Shown here: positions 61,672 through 64,000 of the stretch, piece after piece | Layout of the letters: each line of letters starts with the position of its first letter | Position numbering within the stretch: position 1 is the stretch's first letter | Assembly: GCA_946807835.1 (NCBI GenBank) | Contig: OX327694.1 | Span: forward strand, 2,492,001-2,556,000 | Direction: 5' to 3' | Length of the DNA: 64,000 nt | DNA from: Ailanthus altissimus | Lineage: Eukaryota; Streptophyta; Magnoliopsida; Sapindales; Simaroubaceae | Program-made: the position numbers and the translations under genes | Notes under the pieces: model-generated | Database searches by the model: none | What the model saw: only the letters and a program-made list of their open reading frames with translations | What the model was told of the DNA's origin: nothing

Positions 61672-62245
61672 TAAGATCATAAGAACGCGGCTGCTTATGA
61701 CTCTTCTAGTTTGCTTGTGAAAAGTTCAGTTGTTCTGCATTAGTAGTATGATAATAAGGGGTTTGAATCGTTTGATGTCTAGGTATGAAACTAGCCCACT
61801 CGGATCTACCAATATTAACTCATCGGAATGGCTGACATGTACAAAGATCGATGCATGGTCCCGGAGCTTCATTACGAAAAATTTTTGTGTTATGCGGCCA
61901 GGGACGGGGTTGGTTTGTTGGTGCCAAGTGGGTTAGTGATGTTTATTTATTATATGTTGCTTGTATGTTATGTTATATAGAAGCCGAATTATGTTCGCTT
62001 GAATGATAATAATATTAATAATATGTCAGTGCTTTGTGTAATAATAATGGTCTATGCTCAATGGCTCATCAACTTCATTGATTCTTCGCTCCTTAATTAG
62101 TCAGTTCCAGTGCTTTCCAATTTCTTTATCGTGTTGGGTTATAGGGCTTATAGCATTTGGCTCCATAATGCGAGTTCGCTCATGGTTCCATTTTCATGCA
62201 GCTGGTTCGACATTAATGGTGTCACTTGATGATGATGTCAACTAA
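61672..62245 (+). other. 3' UTR and flank of the Hev b 5-like gene
   Basis: Gene-like composition continues to about 62050. aataat-type polyadenylation-like motifs cluster at 62006-62024. No further coding gene was found. Confidence 0.45.
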
Positions 62246-62248
62246 TTA

Positions 62249-63515
62249 GGGAAATTTACATAAATAGCTACTATTTTAAGGGTTATAATTTTTTATTGTT
62301 AAAAAATATTAATTTTTTTTTCATAAATAATTATTTTTTTAATAATATTTTTTTTTAACTACAAATAAATAGATCATCTTTATTAATTAAGAAACAGACA
62401 ATTGAATAATTATGCATTTGAGTTATATTTTATTTCTCCATTAAATATTTAAACTCTCTTGAGAAAATGTAAATTTTGATTTTTTTTTGATGTATTTATT
62501 TTATAAATATATGAATATTGAAGTATAATATAATAAAATGTGAGAAAATAAAATGAATCGAAGAGAAATATAATAAATTGAAGAGTCATAAGATAAATTA
62601 AAGGAAATTTGAGAAAATTTTTGCAAAAGTAATTCACATGCCGCGAAATAAAATTCAAAAAGTGATTTGCAGATTTCATTCGTAGGCTCCAAAATAGTGA
62701 TTCATGGAGGACAACTCATGGATCTGCAAATTGACATCTTCTCTATTTAAAACAAAAATTATTTTATATTTTATATTTTAATTATAAATAAATAATTAAT
62801 TATACGCTGCATGCCATACAACTTACACATACACGCTGTGTATACACATATCGTATGCGAAAAATATATTTTCATTTTTATTATTAAAGAATTAATATAA
62901 ATAATAATAAGTTATTTATTTATTTACTTAATTATTAAATAAATAAATTATTTTTATTATTTAATAATATTTTATTAAAATAATTAGTAAATTATTTAAT
63001 TAATTGTTATTTATTTAAATTATTAAATAAATAAATTTATTTATTTATAATTAAAAAATAAAATAAAATAATAAGAAAATAAAAGAATATATAAAAATAA
63101 AATAAATTATTAAAAAAAAGAATAAGACAATTAGTGGATCTGCAAATCAGTTCGCTAATCTCATTTCGTGACTCATGAATCACTTTTCCTAAAAAAATTT
63201 AAAGATTTTTTCTGATTCATCATATTGTTCTCCAATTCATAATATTTCATTTTGATTTAATTTATTTATTTTTCACTTTATCATATTATACTTTGATGCT
63301 AATATATTTATAAAATAAATATAAATTTTTTTTAACATTTTCTACTTCTTGAGAGAGAGGGAGTTTGAATATTTGGTGAGAGAGAAAAAATAACTCAAAG
63401 GTATAATCGTCTAATTGTTTATTTCTTAACTAATAAAGATTAACCCGTTCATTTATGACTAAAAAAGAATATTACAAAAAAATATGGGCCATTTTAAAAA
63501 AAATTTCAAAACTAT
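62249..63515. mobile_element. Long inverted-repeat (foldback) element, second type
   Basis: The arms are complementary over about 450-600 bp. The left arm 62350-62670 (attaattaagaaacagacaa, aatatttaaactctc, attttataaatata, agtgatttgcagat) recurs as reverse complement at about 63135-63445 in the same order. The left end gggaaattta and the right end (ggccatttt ... aatttc) resemble Mutator-like termini, but I could not find a clean 9-bp duplication, so the ends are approximate. The centre (62880-63060) is A/T palindromic. There is no coding capacity. Confidence 0.65.
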
Positions 63516-64000
63516 TTCGTTATTCTTTATTAGCCAAGAAGACAATAAATAAACAAAATTGTCATTGTTAATACCATAATTGAAAAACTTTTTGTTTCAT
63601 AATGTATTTTGATTTTTTTTATATGTTTAGGTTGTAACAATATAGTTATAAAAATATAGTAGTAGTGTACTATGATAGAATAGAGAAGAAATAAATTGTA
63701 TCAACAAGAAAATACGATGAATCAGGGTAAAAAAAATAAAATTAGGAACGAAAAAAAAAGAAATGTGAAATTATGTGGCATCATGCCGTGCACCATGTGG
63801 CTCTTTCTCGTGCCTTACGCAAGGTGCAAGGAGGGACCACGCGCCATGTCTTGTGTCGTGCAACTAGGTGTGCGGTCTCTTCTTGCACCTCGAGAATTTT
63901 AGTTTTTTATTCGTTCCGATTTTATTCTTTTCTACTTTTAAACTGATTTTTTTAGATTCAAATCTTAAAAATATCTGTGCTCAAATACCCAATCTACTTA
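63516..64000. other. Intergenic DNA, with a GC-richer patch at 63775-63900
   Basis: The frame at 63696-63902 runs from A-rich low-complexity DNA into a GC-richer patch. I recognise no domain. It may be the edge of another repeat that continues past the window. Confidence 0.35.

Noticed and set aside
61182..61680. Minus-strand frames of 100 and 160 codons
   Set aside because: They are shadows of the low-complexity Hev b 5-like exon on the plus strand.
1..64000. CRISPR arrays, bacterial operons or prophage
   Set aside because: Introns, a eukaryotic tRNA gene and plant retroelements make this plant nuclear DNA. The regular repeats seen are satellites or element-internal arrays without spacer structure.

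Overview
The window reads as a nuclear chromosome segment of a eudicot plant. It is AT-rich, its genes are split by GT-AG introns, one tRNA gene is present, and the protein genes are plant-specific families (plant fimbrin, fasciclin-like arabinogalactan protein, plant Rho-GDI, Hev b 5/pKIWI501-like acidic protein). Much of the rest is LTR retrotransposon and foldback DNA. I lean towards a woody dicot such as Citrus, but the sequence alone does not prove the species.

Layout. 1-6.5 kb: AT-rich intergenic DNA with a 42-bp tandem array and two small GC-rich islands that I cannot identify. 6.7-13.1 kb: a complete fimbrin (actin-bundling) gene on the minus strand, 14 coding exons and 680 codons, all exon phases consistent. 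14.87-14.95 kb: tRNA-Ile(AAU), minus strand. 16.2-17.8 kb: an FLA7-type GPI-anchored fasciclin-like arabinogalactan protein, minus strand, with an apparent 1-base frame problem at its start codon. 20-31.6 kb: repeat-rich DNA holding a degenerate LTR, a 2.65-kb solo LTR, an Athila-like LTR fragment, a 1.31-kb foldback element with a perfect 9-bp target duplication, and a tRNA-derived SINE with a 15-bp duplication. 32.1-35.1 kb: a Rho GDP-dissociation inhibitor, minus strand, 5 coding exons. 35.7-40 kb: a direct-repeat pair, a MITE and a small TRIM element with a perfect 5-bp duplication. 40.5-57.6 kb: one large decayed Ty3/gypsy element of Tat type, reading on the minus strand, with two further elements inserted into it. 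60.6-62.0 kb: a small acidic Hev b 5-like protein gene on the plus strand with a clear TATA box. 62.2-63.5 kb: a second long inverted-repeat element.

How the parts relate. The four protein genes are unrelated single-copy housekeeping or cell-structure genes, not a cluster. Fimbrin and Rho-GDI both act on the actin/ROP GTPase side of cell growth and FLA7 acts at the cell surface, but proximity here implies no shared regulation. The most informative accessory structure is the gypsy element: besides gag-pol it carries, in antisense between pol and the 3' LTR, a spliced plus-strand gene remnant with its own TATA box (Transposase_28-like region, then coiled coil), and a dimeric 107/91-bp tandem array. 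Two solo LTRs of the same 2.65-kb family sit in opposite orientation about 27 kb apart, one intergenic and one splitting the gypsy gag gene.
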